Of a DNA stretch of 18,647 nt, positions 5,715-12,505 are shown piece by piece. A program made the position numbers and the translations under genes. The notes beneath the pieces were generated by a model that saw nothing but the letters and a program-made list of their open reading frames with translations, was not told where the DNA came from and ran no database searches. This DNA is from Streptomyces sp. NRRL S-350. Lineage in GTDB: Bacteria; Actinomycetota; Actinomycetes; Streptomycetales; Streptomycetaceae. The stretch is taken from contig NZ_JOHO01000089.1 of NCBI RefSeq assembly GCF_000719705.1, forward strand, positions 1-18,647. The letters run 5' to 3'. Numbering within the stretch: position 1 is the first letter of the stretch; each line of letters opens with the position of its first letter.

Positions 5715-7337
5715 TCAGTGCGGAATCCGGGGGAGGACCGTCGGCGGTCGGCCTGCGATGATTCGCCCCTGGTTCTGGAGGCTTTCACTTGTGCCTCCAG
5801 GACCGGCGTCCCAGTAGCCGCCATGTCCACTGGTGTCGATCCGGATGTTCTGCGCGCCGAAGTACATGTTCTGGGGAGCCGGGCCGGATAGGTCGCCGGC
5901 GACCTCCCGGATGAAGTCGTCCCTGGCCGTACCGACCCAGACGTGCTTCGGGTCGATGTTGAGCTCGGATGCCTTGTCCACTCCCATGCCAGGGCTGCCA
6001 AGCGCAAGGATGTCATCGGCGTTCACCCCGCCGTCCCGCGCGGCCGCGCCCACGACATAGGTGCCGTAACTGTGGGCCATGACGGTCAGGTGCGAGCAGA
6101 CGCCGTTGCCGCCCTCGGCTACCCGTAGGCCCTTCGTGAAGTTGCGCAGATCCGGCGCTCCGGCGTCTCCGCGATCGGTGAAGGCCACGCTGGCGTCGCC
6201 CCACTCAGGTGTCTCGTAGCCCAGCCACGAGACGACGGCGACAGTCTCGTCGTCGGCCTTGTCCTCGGCGGCCTTCTGGAGGCGCCGGATGTGGTCCATC
6301 TGGCCCGGCACTCCGGAGAGGACCGTTCCGGTGCCCGGTACGAAGACGGCTGTGTGCTGGGAGGTGTCGGGGTTGCCGGTGGAGACGATGGCTCGGCCGT
6401 TGTGTACGTCCGGATCGATGCCGAGCAGGAACATCCGGTGCTGCTCGGGATTCCCGTCGGACGCCGTCAACTTCCTTCGGATTTCCTCCATCGCGGCTAT
6501 TCGCGACTTGTACTCATCCTCGTTGATTCCGAAGTCGCCGGGCTTCCCCGTCCGGTAGGCGTCCAGCTTCTCGTCGAGTACGAGACGGTTGGCCTCGTCA
6601 CGGACGGACGCGGGCAGCCCGTCGAGTTTGCCGATCTCCTTGGGGTGCAGGGCCAGGTAGGCCTCCTGCTGCTCCGTGGTGAGGCCCTTCCACCACGCCG
6701 CGGACTTCTCCGGGTCCTTGCCGTCCGGGATGTAGGGATCGACCAGGCCCAGGTCCTTCATCGCGGCGGCGGCCGCGTTCGTGGCTCCGGCGAGGTTCGC
6801 CTCGGTCGGATCGAGAACGTTCGAACTGAGTCGCCCCAAGGCCGTGTTGCCCTGATCGCTCGCCGCCTGAGCGTCCTTCAGGGCGTTGTTGATCCAGTCC
6901 TGGAAGCCCTTCATCTCCGAACCGAGCTGTTGACGTGCCTTCTGCGCCTCGGGGTCGTTCGCCTCCCCCCTGTCTGCGGGCGGGAGGCTGACGACGCCAT
7001 CGGACGCCACCGTCAGGCCCGCGTCCACGGCGCGTTTCACGGCATTGGTGAGGTTGGTCTGCGCCTGGTGCATCCGGTCGGCGACGGTGTTCAGAACCAG
7101 GGCCGCGGTGTCCGACTCCATCTTGACGACGTTCAGCTGTTGTTCCGTCTTCGCCATGTACTCAAGCGCCGCCTTGGCATCGTCGCCCTCCCAGTTGCCG
7201 CACAGCGGACCGTTGACCTGGCTGCGGTGCCGCTGACCGATGCTCTCCGCTGCGTGGCCCAGGGCCGTCCAGGCCTTTGCCGCATCGTGCAGACCGTGCG
7301 GGTCGAACCTCACGAGAAGCTCGTACATGCCGGTCAC
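5715..7337 (-). CDS. DUF1023 alpha/beta hydrolase with WXG100-like N-terminal domain
   Basis: A 540-residue protein (positions from the GTG at 7337). Residues 1-110 are helical with a Trp-Glu-Gly motif (NWEGDDAKAALEYM, 48-61), like WXG100/ESX substrates. After a variable helical region comes the DUF1023 lead-in WWKGLTTEQQEAYLALHP (215-232) and DGLPASVRDEANR. The catalytic domain (about 300-520) has VFVPGTGT, the nucleophile elbow AHSYGT with Ser423, an Asp in TARDDF (473/474), and His505 in SGHGGYWD, a plausible Ser-Asp-His triad. Substrate is unknown; DUF1023 members are lipase/esterase-like. There is no Sec signal peptide, so export by a type VII system is inferred from the WXG domain. The GTG overlaps the upstream stop (GTGA), implying translational coupling; the ATG at 7328 is an alternative. 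Codon use is less GC-biased than in neighbours (includes ATA, AAT and GAT). Confidence 0.88.
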   Translation of the reverse strand: MTGMYELLVRFDPHGLHDAAKAWTALGHAAESIGQRHRSQVNGPLCGNWEGDDAKAALEYMAKTEQQLNVVKMESDTAALVLNTVADRMHQAQTNLTNAVKRAVDAGLTVASDGVVSLPPADRGEANDPEAQKARQQLGSEMKGFQDWINNALKDAQAASDQGNTALGRLSSNVLDPTEANLAGATNAAAAAMKDLGLVDPYIPDGKDPEKSAAWWKGLTTEQQEAYLALHPKEIGKLDGLPASVRDEANRLVLDEKLDAYRTGKPGDFGINEDEYKSRIAAMEEIRRKLTASDGNPEQHRMFLLGIDPDVHNGRAIVSTGNPDTSQHTAVFVPGTGTVLSGVPGQMDHIRRLQKAAEDKADDETVAVVSWLGYETPEWGDASVAFTDRGDAGAPDLRNFTKGLRVAEGGNGVCSHLTVMAHSYGTYVVGAAARDGGVNADDILALGSPGMGVDKASELNIDPKHVWVGTARDDFIREVAGDLSGPAPQNMYFGAQNIRIDTSGHGGYWDAGPGGTSESLQNQGRIIAGRPPTVLPRIPH

Positions 7338-7660
7338 TTGGGCGCCTTCTGCGGTGTGGCCCATGCACCGGCGACGGCGGAGTCGTTGTGCTCGTGGGCG
7401 GCGGCGTTGGCGTTCAGGTTGGTTGCGGTGCTCGCGAGGCGCTGTTGCAGGACACCGAGCGGCTGGGACCAGCCGGTGCCCAGCTGGCCGAGCCCGCCCG
7501 CGATCGACCAGCCGGTCAGCTGGCCGGCGACGGTGCTGCTGGTGTTCAGCGCGTTCTGAACGGGGGTGCCGAACTCCTCGCCCAGGCTCTTCGCGATACC
7601 TGCGGACGCCCGCAGATCGGCTGGTTTGACGATGACCTTGCCGGTGGCGTTGTCGCTCAC
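7334..7660 (-). CDS. EspC/WXG100-like small protein, partner of the hydrolase
   Basis: A 108-residue helical protein without a signal peptide. It starts VSDNATGKVIVKPADLRASA, continues with a hydrophobic Gly-rich turn (GWSIAGGLGQLGTGW, near 47-61) and ends in a helix with LASTATNLNANAAAHEHNDS. Size, helix-turn-helix organisation and context match the EspC-like/WXG100 type VII secretion substrates that often precede DUF1023 hydrolases in actinobacteria. The Gly-Trp near the centre stands where WXG proteins turn. The GTG at 7660 is preceded by GGGGGGAA, a strong ribosome site. The stop overlaps the hydrolase GTG, so the two are probably made together, perhaps as a complex. An upstream in-frame extension exists but crosses the promoter region. 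Confidence 0.75.
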   Translation of the reverse strand: MSDNATGKVIVKPADLRASAGIAKSLGEEFGTPVQNALNTSSTVAGQLTGWSIAGGLGQLGTGWSQPLGVLQQRLASTATNLNANAAAHEHNDSAVAGAWATPQKAPK

Positions 7661-7693
7661 TGGTTCCCCCCAGGTGTTTGACACGCGTACATG

Positions 7694-7707
7694 CGTTCCA
7701 CGGAACG
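7694..7707 (-). promoter_or_regulatory. Palindromic operator candidate upstream of the hydrolase operon
   Basis: CGTTCC-AC-GGAACG is a 14-bp inverted repeat 34-47 bp upstream of the GTG at 7660, followed immediately by the GTTAAC palindrome at 7707-7712. A second imperfect repeat (ACGC-N6-GCGT at 7682-7695) overlaps it. This is where the operon promoter should be, and the local AT content is raised. The binding protein is unknown. Confidence 0.4.
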
Positions 7708-7739
7708 TTAACTGAGCTCTGCGCGCTCCGTATCCGTTC

Positions 7740-8014
7740 AGATACTCAGATCGCACGGACAGTCGGCGGGCCGTCTTGGCCACTCGGGCGGTACGCGCGG
7801 GCTTGACGGCCTCGATGCTGCAGGTCAGGCCGATGGTCTCGGCGCCTAGCCGGAGTTCTTCCGGCAGCAGGGGCACGCCAGTGGCCCGGCCGCAGGTGAC
7901 GCGGTGGACGACCGGGCCGGGTGGCCCCAACCGGGGCACGGTCCTGATCGGCGCGGCGCAGCGCTTGGCGAGTGAATCCGCGCCTGCGGACGAAGTCGAC
8001 GCCTCGCACTTCAC
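7740..8014 (-). pseudogene. Coding-like stretch without its own stop, possible gene remnant
   Basis: The minus frame from a GTG at 8014 reads VKCEASTSSAGADSLAKRCA and continues through ETIGLTCSIEAVKPARTARV with third positions about 80% G/C, as in real genes here. It has no stop of its own: it runs in frame through an AT-richer segment with poor codon use (including TTA) into the start of the gene at 7660. That segment looks like a promoter, so a 226-residue fusion is unlikely. It may be the remains of a truncated gene left when the islet formed. No protein family was recognised. The rest of 8015-8190 holds nothing I can identify. Confidence 0.3.
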
Positions 8015-8190
8015 CTGACAGTCCCGCGCCCGGCGAGCGGTTCCCGTGGTGGGGCATCCAGTCGGACGGCCTCCGGCCGCCGTGGCCGAACTGCCGTTCC
8101 GTCACTGACGTGTACCGCGGCGGGACGAGGCGGAAGAAGAAGCGCAGGGCAGCTCACGGAATCGCGGTGTTCCCAGCGGAAGCGAACCCC

Positions 8191-8196
8191 TAGACT
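8191..8196 (+). promoter_or_regulatory. Probable -10 box of the tRNA-Leu gene
   Basis: TAGACT, a good actinobacterial -10 hexamer, ends 9 bp before the mature 5' end of the tRNA. A convincing -35 box is not visible; TGTTCC at 8168-8173 is at the right distance. Confidence 0.4.
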
Positions 8197-8205
8197 AGAG
8201 GCCAG

Positions 8206-8292
8206 GCGGCCTTGGCGGAGCTGGCAGACGCGCCGGACTTAGGATCCGGTGGGGGAAACCCCGTGAGGGTTCGAATCCCTCAGGCCGCACCA
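8206..8292 (+). tRNA. tRNA-Leu, anticodon UAG
   Basis: The acceptor stem GCGGCCT (8206-8212) pairs with AGGCCGC (8282-8288); the discriminator A (8289) and an encoded CCA (8290-8292) follow. The anticodon stem CCGGA/TCCGG (8233-8237 and 8245-8249) closes a 7-nt loop CTTAGGA whose anticodon TAG (8240-8242) reads CUA. A long variable arm (GGGGGAAACCCC region) and the T-arm GGGTTCGAATCCC are typical of class II tRNA-Leu. It lies at the upstream edge of the lower-GC islet, and tRNA genes are common integration sites, but no second copy of its 3' end is present in the window. Confidence 0.97.
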
Positions 8293-8309
8293 GTCTTGTA
8301 CCTTCAGAT

Positions 8310-8349
8310 CGAAGGCCCACCTTGGAGGGTTTCTCCGGGTGGGCCTTCG
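8310..8349. terminator. Strong hairpin terminator between tRNA-Leu and rdgB
   Basis: A perfect 12-bp stem, CGAAGGCCCACC (8310-8321) with GGTGGGCCTTCG (8338-8349), around a 16-nt loop. It lies 18 bp after the tRNA and 17 bp beyond the rdgB stop at 8366, so it can serve both converging transcripts. Confidence 0.8.
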
Positions 8350-8365
8350 GTGTTTCGACTGCCTG

Positions 8366-8971
8366 TCAGCCGACCAGCTCCTTCACCACCGGCGCCAGCG
8401 CGCGGAAGGCCTGGCCGCGATGGCTGATGGCGTTCTTCTCGTCGGCCGTCAGCTCCGCGCAGGTGCGCGTCTCGCCCAGCGGCTGGAGGATCGGGTCGTA
8501 GCCGAAGCCGCCGTCGCCGGCCGGGGCGGTGCGCAGGGTGCCGAGGAGGCGGCCCTCGACGACGCGCTCGGTGCCGTCGGGCAGGGCGAGGGCGGCGGCG
8601 CAGAAGAAGTGGGCTCCGCGGTGCGGCTCGGCGATGTCGGAGAGCTGGGCGAGCAAGAGGTCGAGGTTGGCGCGGTCGTCGCCGTGCTTGCCGGCCCAGC
8701 GGGCGGAGAAGATGCCGGGCGCGCCGTTCAGCACGTCCACGCAGAGGCCGGAGTCGTCGGCGACGGCGGGCAGGCCGGTGGCGTCGGCCAGGGCGTGGGC
8801 CTTGAGCAGGGCGTTCTCGGCGAAGGTGACGCCGGTCTCGGGGACGTCCGGGATCTGGGGGTAGGCGTCGGCGCCGACGAGTTCGACGTCCAGTCCGGCG
8901 TCGGTGAGGATGGCGCGCAGCTCGGCGACCTTGTGCCGGTTGCGGGTGGCGAGGATCAGGCGGGTGGACAT
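8366..8971 (-). CDS. rdgB: XTP/dITP pyrophosphatase (RdgB/HAM1 family)
   Basis: A 201-residue house-cleaning nucleotide pyrophosphatase that hydrolyses dITP, XTP and related deaminated purine triphosphates to monophosphates, keeping them out of DNA and RNA. Family motifs are all present: the N-terminal LILATRNRHKVAEL substrate loop, TFAENALLKA, the catalytic ADDSGLCVDVLNGAPG, SARWAG, FGYDPI and the C-terminal ISHRGQAFRAL. The length is standard. The ATG at 8971 is preceded by AGGGTGGG; the longer frame to 9025 runs back into the upstream gene and is rejected. It is the last gene of a minus-strand run rph - lipoprotein - rdgB, the common actinobacterial rph-rdgB pairing with one gene placed between. 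Confidence 0.96.
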   Translation of the reverse strand: MSTRLILATRNRHKVAELRAILTDAGLDVELVGADAYPQIPDVPETGVTFAENALLKAHALADATGLPAVADDSGLCVDVLNGAPGIFSARWAGKHGDDRANLDLLLAQLSDIAEPHRGAHFFCAAALALPDGTERVVEGRLLGTLRTAPAGDGGFGYDPILQPLGETRTCAELTADEKNAISHRGQAFRALAPVVKELVG

Positions 8972-9012
8972 ATCGCCCACCCTATCGAGCGCCGCCGGGT
9001 GGCGTCGGGCCG

Positions 9013-9402
9013 TCAGCCGGTGCACACCGAGGTGAGGTTGCCGGCCGCGTCGCCGAGCGGTTTGAGGTCGGGGACCTGGTTCTTGTCGGCGGCCCGCTGC
9101 ACGTTGTCGACCTGCTTCTGCAGATCGGTGACGGCCTTGGCGACGTCGGTGTTCTTGGAGTTCTTCCCGACCTGGTCGAGGTCGGTCTTGAGCTTCTGCA
9201 GGGCCTTCCCGGCGCCGGCCGAGTCGTTGCTGGCGTTGTCGTAGGCCTTGGTGACGTCGGCGATGTCGCCGGTGATCTTCACGGCGGTGTTGCCGCAGTC
9301 GATCGCCTTCTGTGCGGCGGAGCAGCTCACCATGCTGAGCGGGAGGATCGCGATCAGTCCGGCCACGGCGAGGGCGGCGGGGCGGGCGATGCTCGACGGC
9401 AT
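9013..9402 (-). CDS. Small helical lipoprotein or secreted protein
   Basis: A 129-residue protein with an export signal: basic start MPSSIARPAALAVAGLIA, hydrophobic core and PLSMVSC, where Cys27 is a probable lipidation site although the -3 Met is a weak lipobox. The mature part is hydrophilic and predicted helical (KALQKLKTDLDQVGKN, VTDLQKQVDNVQRAADKN), with Cys36 and Cys127 near its ends, able to form a disulfide. No named family was recognised; similar short proteins occur next to rdgB/rph in streptomycetes. AGGAGG lies 5 nt before the ATG at 9402, an excellent ribosome site. It sits 41 bp upstream of rdgB on the same strand; hairpins separate it from rph. Confidence 0.85.
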   Translation of the reverse strand: MPSSIARPAALAVAGLIAILPLSMVSCSAAQKAIDCGNTAVKITGDIADVTKAYDNASNDSAGAGKALQKLKTDLDQVGKNSKNTDVAKAVTDLQKQVDNVQRAADKNQVPDLKPLGDAAGNLTSVCTG

Positions 9403-9458
9403 CCGGTCCTCCTGGGGGGCGCGGGTTCCGTGGTGTGGGACGCGCGCCGACGGGTGCG

Positions 9459-9490
9459 CGGTTCCCGCAGCGGGGGTGCTGCGGGAACCG
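9459..9490 (-). terminator. 13-bp-stem hairpin upstream of the lipoprotein gene
   Basis: CGGTTCCCGCAGC (9459-9471) pairs perfectly with GCTGCGGGAACCG (9478-9490) around a 6-nt loop, 57-88 nt before the lipoprotein start and about 130 nt past rph. It may end rph transcripts or act as an attenuator for the lipoprotein-rdgB pair. Confidence 0.6.
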
Positions 9491-9505
9491 TACGGTCTCC
9501 GGGCC

Positions 9506-9524
9506 CGGCCTGTACAGCAGGCCG
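9506..9524 (-). other. Second hairpin in the rph-lipoprotein gap
   Basis: CGGCCTG (9506-9512) and CAGGCCG (9518-9524) form a 7-bp stem with loop TACAG, just ahead of the 13-bp hairpin in the direction of transcription. Together they suggest a two-hairpin termination region. Confidence 0.45.
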
Positions 9525-9543
9525 TACGCGCGTGCGCCCGGCG

Positions 9544-9570
9544 TTCACGGAGCTCACGGAGCTCACGGAG
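9544..9570. repeat. Three 9-bp tandem repeats
   Basis: Consecutive units TTCACGGAG, CTCACGGAG and CTCACGGAG occupy 9544-9570 in the gap after rph. Nearby, AGGCCCTCGAAGGC from the last codons of rph recurs about 28 bp past its stop (around 9589-9602). Both look like slippage duplications. Confidence 0.6.
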
Positions 9571-9617
9571 CGGCGGCCTGGTGCTTTCGGCCTTCGAGGG
9601 CCTCGCCCCGGTGGGGT

Positions 9618-10343
<726 letters not shown>

Positions 10344-10450
10344 AGGCATTGAGCGTAGTGGTTCGGGTCGGCGGGGCCGTCCGGGTGCGCCGCGGCCCGC
10401 CGTCCTCGTGGGGGTCGGCGGGCCGGGCGGGTGAGCGCGGGTGGTTCAGC

Positions 10451-10684
10451 TCACATCATGTCTTCGATGTCGGCGGCGATCGGGTCGGCGTCGGTGCCGA
10501 TGACGACCTGGATCGCGGTGCCCATCTTGACGACGCCGTGGGCGCCGGCGGCCTTGAGGGCGGTCTCGTCGACCAGGGAGGCGTCCTTGACCTCGGTGCG
10601 CAGGCGGGTGATGCAGCCTTCGACCTCTTCGATGTTGTCGATGCCGCCCAGTCCGGCGACGATCTTCTCAGCCTTGCTGGCCAT
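10451..10684 (-). CDS. nagF: PTS EIIB component, GlcNAc/glucose family (NagF)
   Basis: A 77-residue stand-alone EIIB domain of the glucose/N-acetylglucosamine family. The phosphorylated cysteine is Cys24 in EEVEGCITRLRTEVKD, the family signature; GVVKMGTAIQVVIG and the acidic end ADIEDMM complete the fold. It takes phosphate from EIIA(Crr) and passes it to sugar bound by the EIIC permease. In Streptomyces coelicolor the equivalent gene, nagF, lies beside nagE1 and nagE2, exactly as here, where it is divergent from two EIIC genes. GAGAAG precedes the ATG at 10684. EI, HPr and EIIA are not in this window. Confidence 0.93.
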   Translation of the reverse strand: MASKAEKIVAGLGGIDNIEEVEGCITRLRTEVKDASLVDETALKAAGAHGVVKMGTAIQVVIGTDADPIAADIEDMM

Positions 10685-10844
10685 CTGTCTTCTCCCTCTG
10701 TCTCGGCCCGCCAGCCGCTCTGCCGGGTGCCGTCGTGCGTCGTGCTCGTGGGGGTGTGTTCCTCGGCCGGGGTGCGGCGAGGTCGGTGCCGGTGGCTGAT
10801 GCGGGTTCAGCTGCGGCCGTGCTGCCGGGCAGCGCGACCAGCAT

Positions 10845-10874
10845 CACCTGTGCCAGTCCGGTCTGTCACGTCAA
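10845..10874 (-). promoter_or_regulatory. Possible nagF promoter
   Basis: On the minus strand TTGACG (10874-10869) and CAGGTG (10850-10845) are 18 bp apart, matching actinobacterial -35 and -10 patterns and giving a leader of about 150 nt. No dre-like site was found on this side, so nagF regulation may depend on the site near nagE1. Confidence 0.35.
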
Positions 10875-10970
10875 GCCACTTTTGGCCCATTCCGGCGGGC
10901 AGCCTCCCGATCGCCGCCCGAAGATGACGATCAGCGGGGCCGGCGTCCCGGAGTGCGGCCTGCGTCCCAA

Positions 10971-10986
10971 GGTGGTCTACACCAAT
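10971..10986. promoter_or_regulatory. dre-like DasR site upstream of nagE1
   Basis: GGTGGTCTACACCAAT contains TGGTCTACACCA, one base from the DasR core TGGTCTAGACCA. It adjoins the AT-rich TATATG at 10986-10991, a likely -10 box, so bound DasR would block the promoter. It lies 107-122 bp before the chosen nagE1 start. DasR repression released by phosphorylated amino sugars is established for streptomycete nag genes. Confidence 0.7.
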
Positions 10987-11092
10987 ATATGTGTACTCCG
11001 AGGAAACGCGGGACGGGCCCCCGGTGTTCCTGGCCCCGCCCGAGGGTTCCGCAAGGGGCCACCGGCCGGCAACTGCTCCCGGAGGGCGAAGG

Positions 11093-12382
11093 ATGAGTTC
11101 GGCAGGCGCCACGGCTCCGCGGACCGTGTGGTGGCACACCTTCTACGGCGGCCTCCAGAAGATGGGCCGCTCGCTGCAGCTGCCGGTGGCCGTGCTCCCG
11201 GCGGCGGGCATCCTCAACCGGCTCGGCCAACCGGACGTGTTCGGCAAGGACGGCCTCGGCTGGAACAACGTCGCCAAGGTCTTCGCCGCGGCCGGCGGAG
11301 CGCTCCTCGACTCCTCGCTCGGCCTGCCGATGCTGTTCTGCATCGGCGTGGCGATCGGCATGGCCAAGAAGGCGGACGGCTCGACGGCCCTGGCGGCCGT
11401 GGTCGGCTTCCTCGTCTTCTACCAGGTCCTGCACGCATTTCCGGAGAGCTGCAAGCCGCCGACGGTCCTGGTCAGCGACCAGTGCGTGGACTACTCCTCG
11501 GCGAAGGCGGCCAAGGCGACGTACCAGAACCCGGGGGTGCTGGGCGGCATCCTGATCGGCCTCATGTCGGCCTGGCTGTGGGTGCGGTTCCACCGCACCA
11601 GGCTGGTCGACTGGCTGGGCTTCTTCAACGGCCGCCGCCTGGTGCCGATGATCACCGCCCTGGTCGGCATGCTGACGGCCGTTCTCGCGCTCTGGGTCTG
11701 GCCGCCGATCGGCCGCGGCCTCAACGACTTCTCGCAGGACCTGGCCGATCTCGGCGCGGGGGGCGCCGGCATCTTCGGCCTGGCCAACCGGGCACTGCTG
11801 CTGATCGGCATGCACCAGTTGCTGAACACCTTCGTCTGGTTCCAGTTCGGCGAGTTCACGAAGGCCGACGGCACGATCGTGCACGGCGACATCCCGCGTT
11901 TCCTGGCGGGCGACCCGACGGCCGGCCAGTTCCAGTCCGGCTTCTTCCCGATCATGATGTTCGCACTGCCCGCCGCCGCACTCGCGATCGCGCACTCCGC
12001 GAAGCCGCACCGGCGCAAGGAGATCTACGGCCTGATGCTCTCGGTCGGCCTCACCTCCTTCGTCACCGGCGTCACCGAGCCGATCGAGTACTCCTTCGCC
12101 TACATCGCCCCGGCCCTGTACGCCGTGCACGCCCTGCTGACCGGCGCCTCGATGGCGGTGACGTGGGGGCTCGGGGTGCACGACGGGTTCAGCTTCTCGG
12201 CAGGCCTGATCGACTACGTGATCAACTGGGGACTGGCCACCAAACCGTGGCTGATCATCGTCATCGGCCTCTGCTTCGCCCTGGTGTACTACGCGCTCTT
12301 CCGGTTCATCATCGTCAAATTCGACCTGAAAACACCGGGGCGGGAAGACGAGACGGAAGTCGAGGACGTCACCAAGGCCTGA
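11093..12382 (+). CDS. nagE1: PTS EIIC permease, N-acetylglucosamine family (NagE1-like)
   Basis: A 429-residue stand-alone EIIC membrane permease. Diagnostic motifs are GRSLQLPVAVLPAAGILNRLG (25-45) at the first membrane segment, KKADGSTALAAVVGF, GMHQLLNTFVWF with His241, and GVTEPIEYSF with Glu329/Glu332, the sugar-binding region. About ten membrane segments are expected. It lacks EIIA and EIIB domains, which is normal in Streptomyces, where NagF and Crr act in trans. Compared with the neighbouring nagE2 product it has an extra loop after residue 117 with two cysteines (Cys120, Cys131). The ATG at 11093 was chosen because GGAGGGCGAAGG precedes it; the frame is open from 10991, but that region overlaps the promoter and dre site. 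It ends in VEDVTKA, like NagE2. Confidence 0.93.
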   Translation: MSSAGATAPRTVWWHTFYGGLQKMGRSLQLPVAVLPAAGILNRLGQPDVFGKDGLGWNNVAKVFAAAGGALLDSSLGLPMLFCIGVAIGMAKKADGSTALAAVVGFLVFYQVLHAFPESCKPPTVLVSDQCVDYSSAKAAKATYQNPGVLGGILIGLMSAWLWVRFHRTRLVDWLGFFNGRRLVPMITALVGMLTAVLALWVWPPIGRGLNDFSQDLADLGAGGAGIFGLANRALLLIGMHQLLNTFVWFQFGEFTKADGTIVHGDIPRFLAGDPTAGQFQSGFFPIMMFALPAAALAIAHSAKPHRRKEIYGLMLSVGLTSFVTGVTEPIEYSFAYIAPALYAVHALLTGASMAVTWGLGVHDGFSFSAGLIDYVINWGLATKPWLIIVIGLCFALVYYALFRFIIVKFDLKTPGREDETEVEDVTKA

Positions 12383-12396
12383 TTCCCGAAATCCCC

Positions 12397-12476
12397 GGCC
12401 GTCCACCGCCAAAGGCCACCACCGCAAAGGCCGTCCACCATAACGGCCGTCCACCACAAAGGCCGTCCACCACAAA
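12397..12476. repeat. Five tandem ~16-bp repeats after nagE1
   Basis: Units of GGCCGTCCACCACAAA start at 12397, 12414, 12429, 12445 and 12461. The last two are identical and earlier ones vary (GCCAAA, CGCAAA, ATAAC endings). The array runs straight into the terminator at 12475, whose left arm AAGGCC resembles each unit junction (AAAGGCC). There are no spacers, so it is not a CRISPR. Confidence 0.8.
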
Positions 12477-12505
12477 GGCCCTCGGGTCCTCGCCCCGAGG
12501 GCCTT
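12475..12505 (+). terminator. nagE1 terminator
   Basis: A perfect 12-bp stem AAGGCCCTCGGG (12475-12486) with CCCGAGGGCCTT (12494-12505) and a 7-nt loop, about 93 bp after the nagE1 stop. It ends nagE1 transcripts and shields nagE2, which has its own operator. Confidence 0.85.

Noticed and set aside
7661..8014. A 226-residue fused form of the EspC-like protein as the primary call
   Set aside because: The joining segment has non-coding composition, a TTA codon and palindromes typical of a promoter, and a strong ribosome site precedes the GTG at 7660.
8015..8190. Small plus-strand frame (MNPRLRTKS start) ahead of the tRNA
   Set aside because: No ribosome site, no recognisable motif and composition unlike coding sequence.
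8206..8292. A defined att site for an integrated element
   Set aside because: No second copy of the tRNA 3' end and no integrase gene was found in the window.
10991..11092. Longer N-terminus for NagE1 starting at 10991
   Set aside because: The added 34 residues are low-complexity, overlap the promoter next to the dre site, and a good ribosome site precedes the ATG at 11093.
12397..12476. CRISPR array
   Set aside because: The repeats are directly tandem with no unique spacers and no cas genes are present.
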